Origin: Synechococcales cyanobacterium C42_A2020_086
GTDB lineage: Bacteria > Cyanobacteriota > Cyanobacteriia > Elainellales > Elainellaceae
NCBI GenBank assembly: GCA_015272325.1
Contig: JACYLU010000021.1
Coordinates: forward strand, 1 to 64,000
Length of the DNA: 64,000 nucleotides
Direction of reading: 5' to 3'
The notes beneath the pieces were generated by a model that saw only the letters and a program-made list of their open reading frames with translations, was not told the DNA's origin and made no database searches. Position 1 is the first letter of the stretch, and the number at the start of each line of letters is the position of its first letter. Positions 54,394 to 62,837 of this stretch are shown piece after piece. Made by a program: the position numbers and the translations under genes.

Positions 54394-54996
54394 CTAGGGT
54401 TGACGACGATAGCGCCCAATGAATTCGGCTTCCGCCAGGATATGGCCAGTCATAGCATCTTGGATCGCGGCTCCGGTAGAATTGGGCGGCAGATCGAGCA
54501 GTTTGTCGAGCGCATAGAGCCGGAATTGATAGCGATGGCTAGTAGCTGCTGGCGGGCAAGGCCCCTTGTATCCATATTGACCGAAATCATTCTTCCCCTG
54601 CACGCCGCCCTCTAACAGAAAGGGCAGGGTGGGTAGTCCTTCCGGGAGGTGGCGGGTGTCTGGTGGCAGGTCATACACGACCCAATGCACCCCCTTGCCG
54701 TGGGCGGCATCGAGGTCCTGCATCAGCAGCACCCAACTGCGGGTGTTGGCTGGCGCTGTGTCCCAGGTAAGGGCAGGGGAGCGATTGGCACCGTCGCAGG
54801 TGAACGGAGTGGGAATGTCGGCATTGGCAGCAAATGCCGGACTGCTGAGGTGCAGCGGTGGGGAAGAGCGCAAGAGCGGTGGGGAGGAGCGCAAGAAAGG
54901 AAGTGCATTGCACGCCGTCAGTCCTCCGATGCTCATCAGTGCCAGCAGCCCGATGGCCCGCCGGAGTTGATTCATCTGCTCTAGTGCTTTTGCCAT
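54394..54996 (-). CDS. YbhB/YbcL (PEBP) family lipoprotein
   Basis: 200 residues; ATG at 54996, another at 54975. Signal peptide with lipobox LTAC (Cys 29), so a lipoprotein on the periplasmic side. Next a duplicated LRSSPPL segment, then the PEBP domain with FTCDGANRSPALTW, DLDAAHGKGVHWVVYDLP and the ligand-site block GKNDFGQYGYKGPCPP. Bacterial PEBPs of this group bind anions or phosphoryl ligands; cell role unclear. Confidence 0.88.
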   Translation of the reverse strand: MAKALEQMNQLRRAIGLLALMSIGGLTACNALPFLRSSPPLLRSSPPLHLSSPAFAANADIPTPFTCDGANRSPALTWDTAPANTRSWVLLMQDLDAAHGKGVHWVVYDLPPDTRHLPEGLPTLPFLLEGGVQGKNDFGQYGYKGPCPPAATSHRYQFRLYALDKLLDLPPNSTGAAIQDAMTGHILAEAEFIGRYRRQP

Positions 54997-55210
54997 ACCT
55001 GTTCTGCTTCTACGTGGGTGCTCCCGTGGGTGCTCCTTCTACTAGTAGGCGCTACCAGTAGGCGGGTTTTGCTCAGCGTGCCCATCGGCATACGTTACAC
55101 CAATCGGCGACGTCGAGTGTACCCATCCGGCGGAATGGGATAGGATCAGCTCAGGTCCAGCGACTCAACGCAAGCCGAGCTTGCATTTCCTGTAGCTTGC
55201 ATCTCCTATC

Positions 55211-55840
55211 ATGACTTCGACTTCGGTTTCGACACTCACCGCAGCTCTCAAGGAGTGGGCGGTGGCGGTGCAGGCCCTTGCGGAGGGCGAAACGATTGTG
55301 CTGCTGCGCAAAGGTGGGATTCGGGAACAGGGAGGCCAATTCACAGTAGAGGCGCGGCGGGTGTGGCTCTATCCTACCTACGAGCATCAAAAACGGCAGT
55401 GGCTTAAACCCAGCTATGCGGCGCAGGTGACCGAGGTGGCGTCGGGCTGGCATCCCGAGCAGGTGACGATTCAAGCCTGGGCGGAGATTACCCATATCCT
55501 GCCGGTGTTTCGAGCAGAGACGGTCGAGGCACTGCTGCCGTTTCACATCTGGACGGCAGATTTTGCAGCAGAACGGCTGAGGTGGAAACCGCGCTCGCCC
55601 CTGTGGGTGCTGCTGCTGCGGGTGCACCGCTTGCCTGAGGCGCGAATGATTCCCTACCAAACTGAGTATGGCGGCTGCAAATCCTGGATTGAGCTGCCAC
55701 CTACCCTATCCCTGGCGGGGTCAGGGCCGGTTTTAGCGGACGCTGCCTATCATGAGCGCGTAGCAGCCATTCAGCGCATTATTGAAGTAGCAGCCATTCA
55801 GCGCATTATTGAAGAAGAGGAGCCGCACGATGAGCATTGA
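55211..55840 (+). CDS. DUF1802 family protein
   Basis: 209 residues. Conserved DUF1802 features: ALKEWAVAVQALAEGETIVLLRKGGIRE at the start, FWLYPTYEHQ-type block (here VWLYPTYEHQKRQWLKP) and WKPRSPLWVLLLRVHRL. Function unknown; common in cyanobacteria. Its last 30 residues contain the nine-residue unit VAAIQRIIE twice because of a perfect 27-bp DNA duplication. Confidence 0.85.
   Translation: MTSTSVSTLTAALKEWAVAVQALAEGETIVLLRKGGIREQGGQFTVEARRVWLYPTYEHQKRQWLKPSYAAQVTEVASGWHPEQVTIQAWAEITHILPVFRAETVEALLPFHIWTADFAAERLRWKPRSPLWVLLLRVHRLPEARMIPYQTEYGGCKSWIELPPTLSLAGSGPVLADAAYHERVAAIQRIIEVAAIQRIIEEEEPHDEH
55760..55813. repeat. Perfect 27-bp tandem duplication inside the DUF1802 gene
   Basis: 55760-55786 is repeated exactly at 55787-55813. 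The length is a multiple of three, so the frame is kept and nine residues are doubled. Confidence 0.9.
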
Positions 55841-56045
55841 ACACCGCCTATGTCGCAGCGCCTTCTTGTCGACCGAGGTGGTGCAACTCCGGCAGATCTG
55901 CTTCACGCCCGGACGAGTGTTTGAGCCAGGACGCTATATCGCTGGGGATCTGCCTGCCATTGCCTTCGAGATGGGGCTGGTGGAGCGGCTGCCTCCCATA
56001 CGCGGCAAACATGCTGAAGTGCGGAATCGAGACGACTCCCAATAG
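55830..56045 (+). CDS. Small hypothetical protein, overlapping DUF1802
   Basis: 71 residues from the ATG at 55830, which overlaps the end of the DUF1802 gene by 11 bp. FLSTEVVQLRQICFTPGRVFEPGRY and PAIAFEMGLVERLP look like a compact alpha/beta protein rather than random sequence. A possible small partner co-translated with DUF1802; family not recognised. Confidence 0.45.
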   Translation: MSIEHRLCRSAFLSTEVVQLRQICFTPGRVFEPGRYIAGDLPAIAFEMGLVERLPPIRGKHAEVRNRDDSQ

Positions 56046-56164
56046 CACTGCGTTGAGGCAGAGAGTCGCCATTTCCATGCTCGCGATACCGTTAAAATTT
56101 CCCCAGCGTGTTAGCGTAAGGTGATTTACTGTAACCTTTACTGTGAGCTGAATGGGGGAGCGCT

Positions 56165-57706
56165 GTGGATTTTCAGCAGCTAGTAAATTCCAGAACGGTC
56201 AAGCAAGAGACGAACCAGCTCTATCAGTCGCTGCAGCCGCTTCTGGCTATCGATGCTAAATTCGCCGAGCTGATCTTGATCGATCTGGCTAAGATCATGC
56301 GCATCTGCGGGCGCAGCAGCGGCGAAATTGATGCCAACGAGCTGCTAGCTTATCTGATGATCTACGCCCTGATCAAGCAAGATGCGGAACTGCTGAATGT
56401 TGTGACAAATCGCTGGGAATTCTCGGAACCAGACCGCATCAAGTATCAGAAGCTGACGCTGCAAATCCTCCTCGATCTCACAGGCGGCAAGGAGACAACC
56501 CCGGAACAGATGGAGCACTTCCTGCTACCCTCGGTCGTGAGACAGCTCGATCAGGAGCGCGGCACGGCGTACCTGCAGGAAACGGTGAATGCCATTTACA
56601 AGTTTGCGCAGGTGGTCGTCAAGGCAGACGGTACGATTTCCCTACCCGAGATGGATGCCCTGTCCCGCGTTTGGCAGCTGCTGCATGTCTATTATCCCGT
56701 CGAGAATTTCCAGACGGGGCTAGCGCAGGCAACGGCAAAACCGGCGACTGCCAATCTGGCCGATCCGGCAGCTCCCACACCGGATGTTGCGGCTGCAGAT
56801 GCCACTCCCAAAACCGAAGCCGAACTCGCCCAAATTCTGGAGCAGGCGCTAGCGGAGCTGAACGATTTGGTGGGTATGGAGACCATCAAAGAAGAAGTGC
56901 GCACCCTAGCCAACTTCCTGAAGGTGCAGAAGATCCGGGCAGAGCGGGGGCTGGCCAAGACGTCGGTATCGCTGCATTCGGTGTTTGCGGGACCGCCGGG
57001 AACGGGAAAAACAACCGTGGCGCGTCTGCTGAGCCGAATTTTTCAGGGGCTGGGTTTTCTCGTCAAGGGGCATCTGGTGGAAACCGATCGGGCCGGCATG
57101 GTGGCGGGCTATGTGGGGCAAACAGCGAAGAAAGTCGATGACTTGGTGAATACTGCCCTGGATGGCGTTCTGTTTATTGACGAAGCCTATGCACTCGTGC
57201 CCAGAGACACAGGACGTGATTTTGGACAAGAAGCGATTGATGCACTGCTAAAACGCATGGAGGATAATCGCGATCGGCTGGTGGTGATTGTGGCAGGATA
57301 CACCGATGAGATGATTGCATTTATCGGGTCAAATCCTGGCTTAGAGTCTCGCTTTAACCGCTATTTTTATTTCAACGACTACACGCCAGAAGAATTGCTA
57401 GCCATTTTTGAGAAGATGGCGGAGAAAAGCCATTTTCAGCTCACGGAAGCAGCTCGGGCTAAGCTCTACAAACTGCTAGAAGACCTCTACGTTAAACGAG
57501 ACCGCACCTTTGGCAATGCCCGCGTTGTGCGCAACCTGCTGGAAAAAAGCATTGAACGTCAGGCAAATCGCTTGGCCGTGCTGGCATCGCTGACGGACGA
57601 AGATTTGACAACGCTGCTGCCCGAAGATATTCCCCATCAGTTCTCGAATGATCGCCTCGATGCTGCCCGACGCACCGTTGGGGTCGAAATGGCTTCTGAA
57701 CCATGA
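56165..57706 (+). CDS. TerB-like/AAA+ ATPase (CbbX/SpoVK type)
   Basis: 513 residues from a GTG start. Residues about 20-185 look like a TerB-type helical domain (VVKADGTISLPEMDALSRVW). A Pro/Ala-rich linker follows, then an AAA+ module: LVGMETIKEEV, Walker A GPPGTGKT near 276-283, pore loop YVGQTAKKV, Walker B VLFIDEAYAL and arginine-finger region NPGLESRFNRYF. This is the CbbX/SpoVK K-type family. Without rbcX/rbcL neighbours it is not assignable as Rubisco activase; partner unknown. The next gene overlaps it by 4 bp. Confidence 0.88.
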   Translation: MDFQQLVNSRTVKQETNQLYQSLQPLLAIDAKFAELILIDLAKIMRICGRSSGEIDANELLAYLMIYALIKQDAELLNVVTNRWEFSEPDRIKYQKLTLQILLDLTGGKETTPEQMEHFLLPSVVRQLDQERGTAYLQETVNAIYKFAQVVVKADGTISLPEMDALSRVWQLLHVYYPVENFQTGLAQATAKPATANLADPAAPTPDVAAADATPKTEAELAQILEQALAELNDLVGMETIKEEVRTLANFLKVQKIRAERGLAKTSVSLHSVFAGPPGTGKTTVARLLSRIFQGLGFLVKGHLVETDRAGMVAGYVGQTAKKVDDLVNTALDGVLFIDEAYALVPRDTGRDFGQEAIDALLKRMEDNRDRLVVIVAGYTDEMIAFIGSNPGLESRFNRYFYFNDYTPEELLAIFEKMAEKSHFQLTEAARAKLYKLLEDLYVKRDRTFGNARVVRNLLEKSIERQANRLAVLASLTDEDLTTLLPEDIPHQFSNDRLDAARRTVGVEMASEP

Positions 57707-58950
57707 GCCTCGACACCCATGTTCCTAGGCAGCGGCGCGCCCTCAAAACCCTGGTGCTGCTATGGCTGGCGTGGGCGATGATTCTGTATAGCTATCAGGC
57801 GGCGGTGTTGGCCCGCTATCAAGTGCAGCGACCCGATTATGCCCTGGGCTGGACACCGTCCATGACGGGTGATCAGCGCTTTGCCGATCGCCCCTACCTC
57901 ACCGATCCGTTTATGAATGCCCAAGTGAGCTGGGACTCAGAGTTTTACCTGTCGATTGCGCTCCACGGCTATGATGACCCGCAGGTTCGCAGCGTCATGC
58001 CGACTGCCGATTCCGGCTTAGATCGACCGCTGGCGCTCAACTATGCGTTCTTTCCGGTCTACCCACACCTGATCCGGGTCGTAGCACAGCCGCTGCGCAT
58101 TCTGGGGCTGAGCGACATTGCTACTGCTACCCTAGCTGGCGTGCTGATCTCGCTGCTGGGCACTTTGGCAGGAATGATTGCCCTCTACGACTGGGTGCAG
58201 TTCACTGCTGGACCGGATGCTGGACTGCGCGCCTCTTTCTACCTGCTGATTTTTCCCACCGGCTTTTTTCTGGCGCAGGTGTACACCGAAGGCGTGTTCA
58301 TTGGCTTGGCATTTGGCGGCTTGGCGCTGCTGCAACGAAAACACTGGCTCGCTGCCGGTGGACTGACCAGCCTCGCTACCCTCACCCGAGCCGTGGGCGT
58401 GATGCTGGTGATTCCCCTAGCCTGGGACTGGATTCAATCTCGGCGGCAATCTTCAGGACGGTCCGAACCGATCTGGAGCGGGCTAGCGGTGCTGGCCCCT
58501 GTCGTTACCCATCTCATCTGGCGCTTTTCGCCGTGGGGGGCAGCCTTTCAGCACGTGCAAACGCAGTTCTTTACTTGCCAACTGCTATCGCTGCAGCGAG
58601 CGGCAACTGCGTGGGGTCAGGCGCTGGTATCGCTCTGGGGAAACCGTCCTGAAACGGCGGTTTACTACGCCATCGAGTTTACTGCTATTGGGTTAGCGCT
58701 CGTATCCTGTGGCTTAACCCTGCGACGCTATCCGGGAATTTCTCTGTTTGGCTTTGCTGTGTTGCTCACCTCTCTCACCTGTGGTGTGGCTTGGAGTTTA
58801 GCGCGCTATGTCCTCACGATTCCGTCTGTGTTTATTGTTCTCAGCGCTTGGGGGCAGCACTGGCTGTTCGACCGTGCTTGGTCGCTGATTAGTATCCTGT
58901 TTCTAGGATTATTAGCGGCGTTGTTCACGTTTGATTTGTGGGCAGGTTAG
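57703..58950 (+). CDS. GT-C / PIG-V-like mannosyltransferase, integral membrane
   Basis: 415 residues, about nine membrane segments. The loop after the first segment contains VSWDSEFYLSIALHGYDD, the WDxxWY-like acidic pattern of PIG-V/Gpi18-type glycosyltransferases, followed by NYAFFPVYPHLIRV and a segment with FLAQVYTEGVFIGLAFGG. Predicted to transfer a sugar from a lipid carrier outside the cytoplasm. Its ATG overlaps the AAA+ gene stop (ATGA), so the two are co-translated, though a shared function is not evident. Confidence 0.75.
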   Translation: MSLDTHVPRQRRALKTLVLLWLAWAMILYSYQAAVLARYQVQRPDYALGWTPSMTGDQRFADRPYLTDPFMNAQVSWDSEFYLSIALHGYDDPQVRSVMPTADSGLDRPLALNYAFFPVYPHLIRVVAQPLRILGLSDIATATLAGVLISLLGTLAGMIALYDWVQFTAGPDAGLRASFYLLIFPTGFFLAQVYTEGVFIGLAFGGLALLQRKHWLAAGGLTSLATLTRAVGVMLVIPLAWDWIQSRRQSSGRSEPIWSGLAVLAPVVTHLIWRFSPWGAAFQHVQTQFFTCQLLSLQRAATAWGQALVSLWGNRPETAVYYAIEFTAIGLALVSCGLTLRRYPGISLFGFAVLLTSLTCGVAWSLARYVLTIPSVFIVLSAWGQHWLFDRAWSLISILFLGLLAALFTFDLWAG

Positions 58951-59430
58951 CGGTTGAGGTCAGCCGTCGCAGGTAACAACGCGCCATTTCTGCCGAGAGG
59001 CTGCCTAGCCCCAGTCCTGCCAGCGCCATGCCCACCGGACCTAGGAATACACCCATCAGGCATAGAGCATCGAGGTCAGTAGCACCGCGCCGCTAAAGTT
59101 GAGCAGCACTTGCTTCCAGTTAAATACCCCCGTGCCTGCCATGGCAATGGCACCGACATCGCCCATGGTTAGCGCATACAGACCCACTGCCCATTTGGCC
59201 CAACGAGGTGATTTATCTTCTGCACTCAGGCTGGCATTGGGAATCACCTCCTGTCCGGTGAGTTTCTCGGTAATCCGGTCGGTGACTTGGGTATAGGACT
59301 CGCCGTACTGCGCCGCACTCTTGGCTAACCCGAGGAAGGCAACATCCATATCCTGTTTGTAAGTCTTTGAAACTCCTTGAGATGGAAATAAGACAAGTCC
59401 AAATAGACAATATGCGGCATAATACTGCAC
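58925..59430 (-). pseudogene. Frameshifted C-terminal remnant of a dynamin-like GTPase
   Basis: From 59430 the frame encodes DVAFLGLAKSAAQYGES, then PRWAKWAVGLYALTMGDVGA and FNWKQVLLN, which I recognise as the C-terminal region of cyanobacterial dynamin-family proteins. It stops at 59056 (LTSMLYA-stop). In the adjoining frame the DNA continues in the same family pattern (LMGVFLGPVGMALAGLGLG, then SLSAEMARCYL) to a TGA at 58925; one base is missing around 59055-59060. The GTPase domain is absent upstream. Alternative: a small intact 124-residue protein, if the frameshift is natural. Confidence 0.55.
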
Positions 59431-59635
59431 ATCATCAGGACAACTAAAACTATTTCCAGGTGAATACTTTTACGATTAGTTTCGAGCACCCAATGGTACA
59501 AGAATGGTTCAATAAACTATCCATTCTTGAAACTAACGGGTTGCTTTCTCGGTAATGCTTATTCTTAATCACCCATAGGACATAGCCCGATCGCCATCCT
59601 CCACTTGAATGAACGCCGCATCACCGAGTGGAACG

Positions 59636-60103
59636 TCAGCTCTCATGTCCCGACTGAGATGGTTCTTGCGGCAGGATTGAGAACACCCGCCGCACCAGTG
59701 CCTTGACGCCCGAGTCGGTTTCTTCGATCTCGCGCTTGGCTTCTGCTACCGCCATTTCCCAGGCCGGAGCAAAGGCTGGCGAATTTAGAATCAGCGTGCG
59801 GATTGCTTTGTCCCACACATGCAGGGTTTTTAGTTCCGCCCGACCCGGCTTGTTGGATAGCGTCGCTACGGTGATGCGCAAGTTCTCATTCTCTTTGCGC
59901 AGGGTTTCTAGCTCCTGCTTCAGTTCCTCATACCCCTTTGCTGTGATGCTCATCTGGGTATGCAAATGCTGCTTCAGCCCTTCTAGCTCTTTGTTTAGGG
60001 TAGACCGGGTGCTGAGCTTGCTAAACCAAACCCAGAGGGCAACAAGCAGACCAGCCCCCAACCCTGCGCCAAACAGATTGATGTCAGACCCTACCCATTC
60101 CAT
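59636..60103 (-). CDS. Membrane-anchored coiled-coil protein
   Basis: 155 residues. Membrane segment at about 9-28 (LFGAGLGAGLLVALWVWF), then a coiled coil about 35-85 (ELEGLKQHLHTQMS, LKQELETLRKENENLR). The C-terminal third (LHVWDKAIRTLILNSPAF, then AVAEAKREIEE) is a helical domain. No enzyme motif. It lies beside the dynamin-like remnant; cyanobacterial dynamin genes often have such helical neighbours, but the link is speculative. Confidence 0.6.
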   Translation of the reverse strand: MEWVGSDINLFGAGLGAGLLVALWVWFSKLSTRSTLNKELEGLKQHLHTQMSITAKGYEELKQELETLRKENENLRITVATLSNKPGRAELKTLHVWDKAIRTLILNSPAFAPAWEMAVAEAKREIEETDSGVKALVRRVFSILPQEPSQSGHES

Positions 60104-60213
60104 AGCTGGCTTTCCCTTGACGATCTACCTTCAACCGAATCTCCATCTGCGGCTAGACAGAACCGCTGTAGCCCTCTTTATTCTGGCTTGATTTAGGCCG
60201 AACGATCTAACCA

Positions 60214-61827
60214 TCACCTAAAAAACTGCTGCAGCACCGCCGTGGCCACATTCCGCCCCAAGGTCAGCCCGTCTCGATGCGCAGAAGGAGTATGAATGCC
60301 GCCAAAAATCCGGCTGAGTCCCGCCTCCTGGGCCGCTCGATCGAAACTGGGGAAGCGGCGCTGAATGCCCGGCAGATCAAACGACGTGGAGGTGAAGGCG
60401 TAGGCAGGTCCAAACTGCTGGCTGAGCACCGTGGCGGCGGCATTGGCGAAGGTGCTGTGGGCGGCCACATAGTCGGGGTGGGCGGGCGCTTCCAGGTAGG
60501 CGAGCCAAGTGCGGTCCGGTTGGGTGCGGGGGTTGCGGTCGCTAGCAGCTAGGCGAATCGCGGTAATCGGCCGCCAGGTAGGATAGGTGTATTTAGCATC
60601 CCAAGCGGCGATAGCAGCATCGGCGAGCGCCAGATTCAGCCCACCCAATAGCCGAGCGTTCTGCCACAGCGTTTGCCCAGAGGTAGCAGCGGCGCGGGCG
60701 GCGATCTCGTTCCACATGCCGGGTGTCGTGCTGGCATTGCCAATCCAGAAGCGGATGCTTTCGGTCTGGCTGGGGGTACGGCTGCGGCTGTCGATCTGCC
60801 CCAACCGTTTCACTTGGTTCAAGTCAGCGGCGTAGGCGCGGCTGCGCAGCGGCGGTGGACCCGATGGGCGAAACTGTGACCCCTGGGTGAGCACAAACGG
60901 CGTCACCTCCTTCCATGCCACTCCGACGGCAGGCAGAAACTGTGAGGGGGTTGGTCGCCAGCGGCCCGGCCGACGCTGGAGTGGAAAGGTGGCGGTGCGG
61001 TTTGCTCCATCGGTGCTGCGTTCGCTCAACAGGGCATTGGCAATCGATCGACCAAAGCTGAACCCGGACACCTCAGCGGCAGTATTATCTTGTAGCGTAT
61101 CTAGCGATTGCACCAATGCCTGATCGAGCGAGGAACGCTGATTGGGAAAAATCGCCGCCAGCACCGTGTGGGCTGCACCTATTGCCGCCGCCGCTGCGGA
61201 AGCATTTGTGGGGACCGGCACCGGCGGGGGTCGATAGAAGGGGTTACTGTCTGTACTGCCGCCGGGCAGCCCCCGAGTCAACGCATTCACCGTATCCATG
61301 ACGGCCGTTTGCGCAATTGCCAGGGCGCGTGAACCCGCTAAGCTACCTGGACGGGTGTTATGGAGCAACCGTAGGGCAATCGCATGCCATTCCAGCACGG
61401 AGTCAATCGCGTCGGACGCTACCCGCTGAATCGAGGTGCTAAAGGACCGCGACCGCCCATTGCGACGCGCCGTGACCGTGAAAGGCGTGATGCCCAGCGC
61501 CAGGGGTACATTCGTAAACAGAAATTCTCCAGCGGCATTTGCCCGCGTTGTCAGCCGGGGATTTTGCAGCGTCACCGTGGCGTTTGGAGAGGTGATGCCT
61601 GTTAGATCCACCGTTGCCTGTGTGGTCATGGCATCCCCTAGCACCCCCGAATCCGAGTTCACCGTCAGGGCAAACCCCGGCGTCATCAGCATCGGTCCCC
61701 GTCGTGCTGCTCGCCCTAGGCGTCGCCCCGGAGCAGCCTGCCGTTCCAGGGGATTGGAAGCCGGACGGTTCTGGAGCATACCGGCAGGTATTGATGCCGG
61801 CACAGGGCGAGAGGACGGTTGCAACAT
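60214..61827 (-). CDS. Vanadium-haloperoxidase/PAP2-like protein
   Basis: 537 residues from the ATG at 61827. After an N-terminal low-complexity and beta-sandwich-like region (DLTGITSPNATVTL, about 70-150), the PAP2-type domain spans roughly 170-537: KYTYPTWRPITAIR (Lys/Arg vanadate or phosphate ligands, near 412), HPDYVAAHSTF (near 452-462) and SRIFGGIHTPSAHRDG (near 506-521). The Ser-Gly before the central His (PSGH) is Ala-Ala here. Family members oxidise halides or cleave phosphate esters; the altered loop makes activity uncertain. Confidence 0.8.
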   Translation of the reverse strand: MLQPSSRPVPASIPAGMLQNRPASNPLERQAAPGRRLGRAARRGPMLMTPGFALTVNSDSGVLGDAMTTQATVDLTGITSPNATVTLQNPRLTTRANAAGEFLFTNVPLALGITPFTVTARRNGRSRSFSTSIQRVASDAIDSVLEWHAIALRLLHNTRPGSLAGSRALAIAQTAVMDTVNALTRGLPGGSTDSNPFYRPPPVPVPTNASAAAAAIGAAHTVLAAIFPNQRSSLDQALVQSLDTLQDNTAAEVSGFSFGRSIANALLSERSTDGANRTATFPLQRRPGRWRPTPSQFLPAVGVAWKEVTPFVLTQGSQFRPSGPPPLRSRAYAADLNQVKRLGQIDSRSRTPSQTESIRFWIGNASTTPGMWNEIAARAAATSGQTLWQNARLLGGLNLALADAAIAAWDAKYTYPTWRPITAIRLAASDRNPRTQPDRTWLAYLEAPAHPDYVAAHSTFANAAATVLSQQFGPAYAFTSTSFDLPGIQRRFPSFDRAAQEAGLSRIFGGIHTPSAHRDGLTLGRNVATAVLQQFFR

Positions 61828-61939
61828 AGGAAGACGGCAGCCCGCATCTAGGCTGAACAATACAAAACTAAGTCATCATACGCTATGTTGGTGCCCTTCC
61901 CTATCCTCTGGCTGTTGATCCTAAGGATCCTAAAGCCAT

Positions 61940-62437
61940 CTATGATTTTTCGACCTCGGCTTCTGCTGCCTTCGCTGTTGCCGCTGCTTTCTGTTCTTCC
62001 TTCAGCCGCTTGGCTTCGGCCTTGGCCGCCTTCTTCAGCTTCTCTTCCTCTGCTTTCGCTGCTTCCTCGGCAGCCTCTTGTTCTTCCTTCAGCCGCTTGG
62101 CCTCTGCTTTCGCTGCTTTTTTCTCAGCTTTCGCCTGTTCTTTCGCTGCTTTTTCGGCCGCTTTCTGTTCTTCCTTCAGTCGTTTTGCTTCGGCCTTGGC
62201 GGCCTTCTTCGCTGCTTTTTCGGCTTGCTCTGCTGCCTCGTCGTCCATGGGGTCAACCGCGGGAGCTTCTACTGCCTCGGCTAATAGGGGTGATCGCAAT
62301 ACTCCAATGTCGATCGCGTTTGGGGACAGCCCTACACCTTGCGGGACGGCATCGGCTGTTGTGGTAAACCCTAACAGCACGGTCAGAAACAGCATGAGCG
62401 ACAGCAGCAAACTGCGGAAATTCGGTAAATTCAACAT
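61940..62437 (-). CDS. Exported Ala/Lys/Glu-repeat protein
   Basis: 165 residues with a signal peptide (LLLSLMLFLTVLLGFTTTADA, cut after about residue 30). From about residue 68 the sequence is helical repeats based on AKAEAKRLKEEQ, seen three to four times, with linking KAAEKAAKEQ runs. Low-complexity charged helix, likely a periplasmic spacer or cell-wall-associated rod. The opposite-strand ORFs over this repeat are shadows. Confidence 0.7.
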   Translation of the reverse strand: MLNLPNFRSLLLSLMLFLTVLLGFTTTADAVPQGVGLSPNAIDIGVLRSPLLAEAVEAPAVDPMDDEAAEQAEKAAKKAAKAEAKRLKEEQKAAEKAAKEQAKAEKKAAKAEAKRLKEEQEAAEEAAKAEEEKLKKAAKAEAKRLKEEQKAAATAKAAEAEVEKS

Positions 62438-62837
62438 GGGTGGCTAATTTCTCAATTTCACTAACAGAAAAACCGAACGAAATGCAAAAACAAACAATCG
62501 CAACATTTTTGTTTACATTGCAACATCACTATTCATCACTATTGATATGTAGCAGTCCTAAATCATTTGTGAACAAAGGAAGCTGGGAAAGTCTTTCCCA
62601 TTGGAAAAGTTCTTTCACAATCTAGATAGGATTGCGATGGAACCTGATTCATACTGAATGGCATGAGCCGTGTCTAATAGTCTAAACTCAGATAGTCTAA
62701 ACTCAGACACGCCCAAGACTTCCGTCTTTCAGGATACAAAACTCAGATTTTCGGTATACAGTATACGCTGTTTCAGTCGAATTCCTGTCAAGAAGCAGTC
62801 AACAAAACGGCTAAACACTCGGAAGATTGGATTTGAC
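62438..62837. other. Gene-free stretch with a tandem 15-bp repeat
   Basis: 400 bp, AT-rich, with no convincing coding sequence. ATAGTCTAAACTCAG occurs twice in tandem at 62677-62691 and 62692-62706. A GTATACAGTATAC partial palindrome lies near 62753-62766 and a small AAGAC/GTCTT hairpin near 62724-62737. Confidence 0.6.

Noticed and set aside
62010-62447. Plus-strand Ser/Ala/Phe-rich ORF
   Set aside because: Shadow of the AKAEAKRLKEEQ repeat gene on the minus strand.
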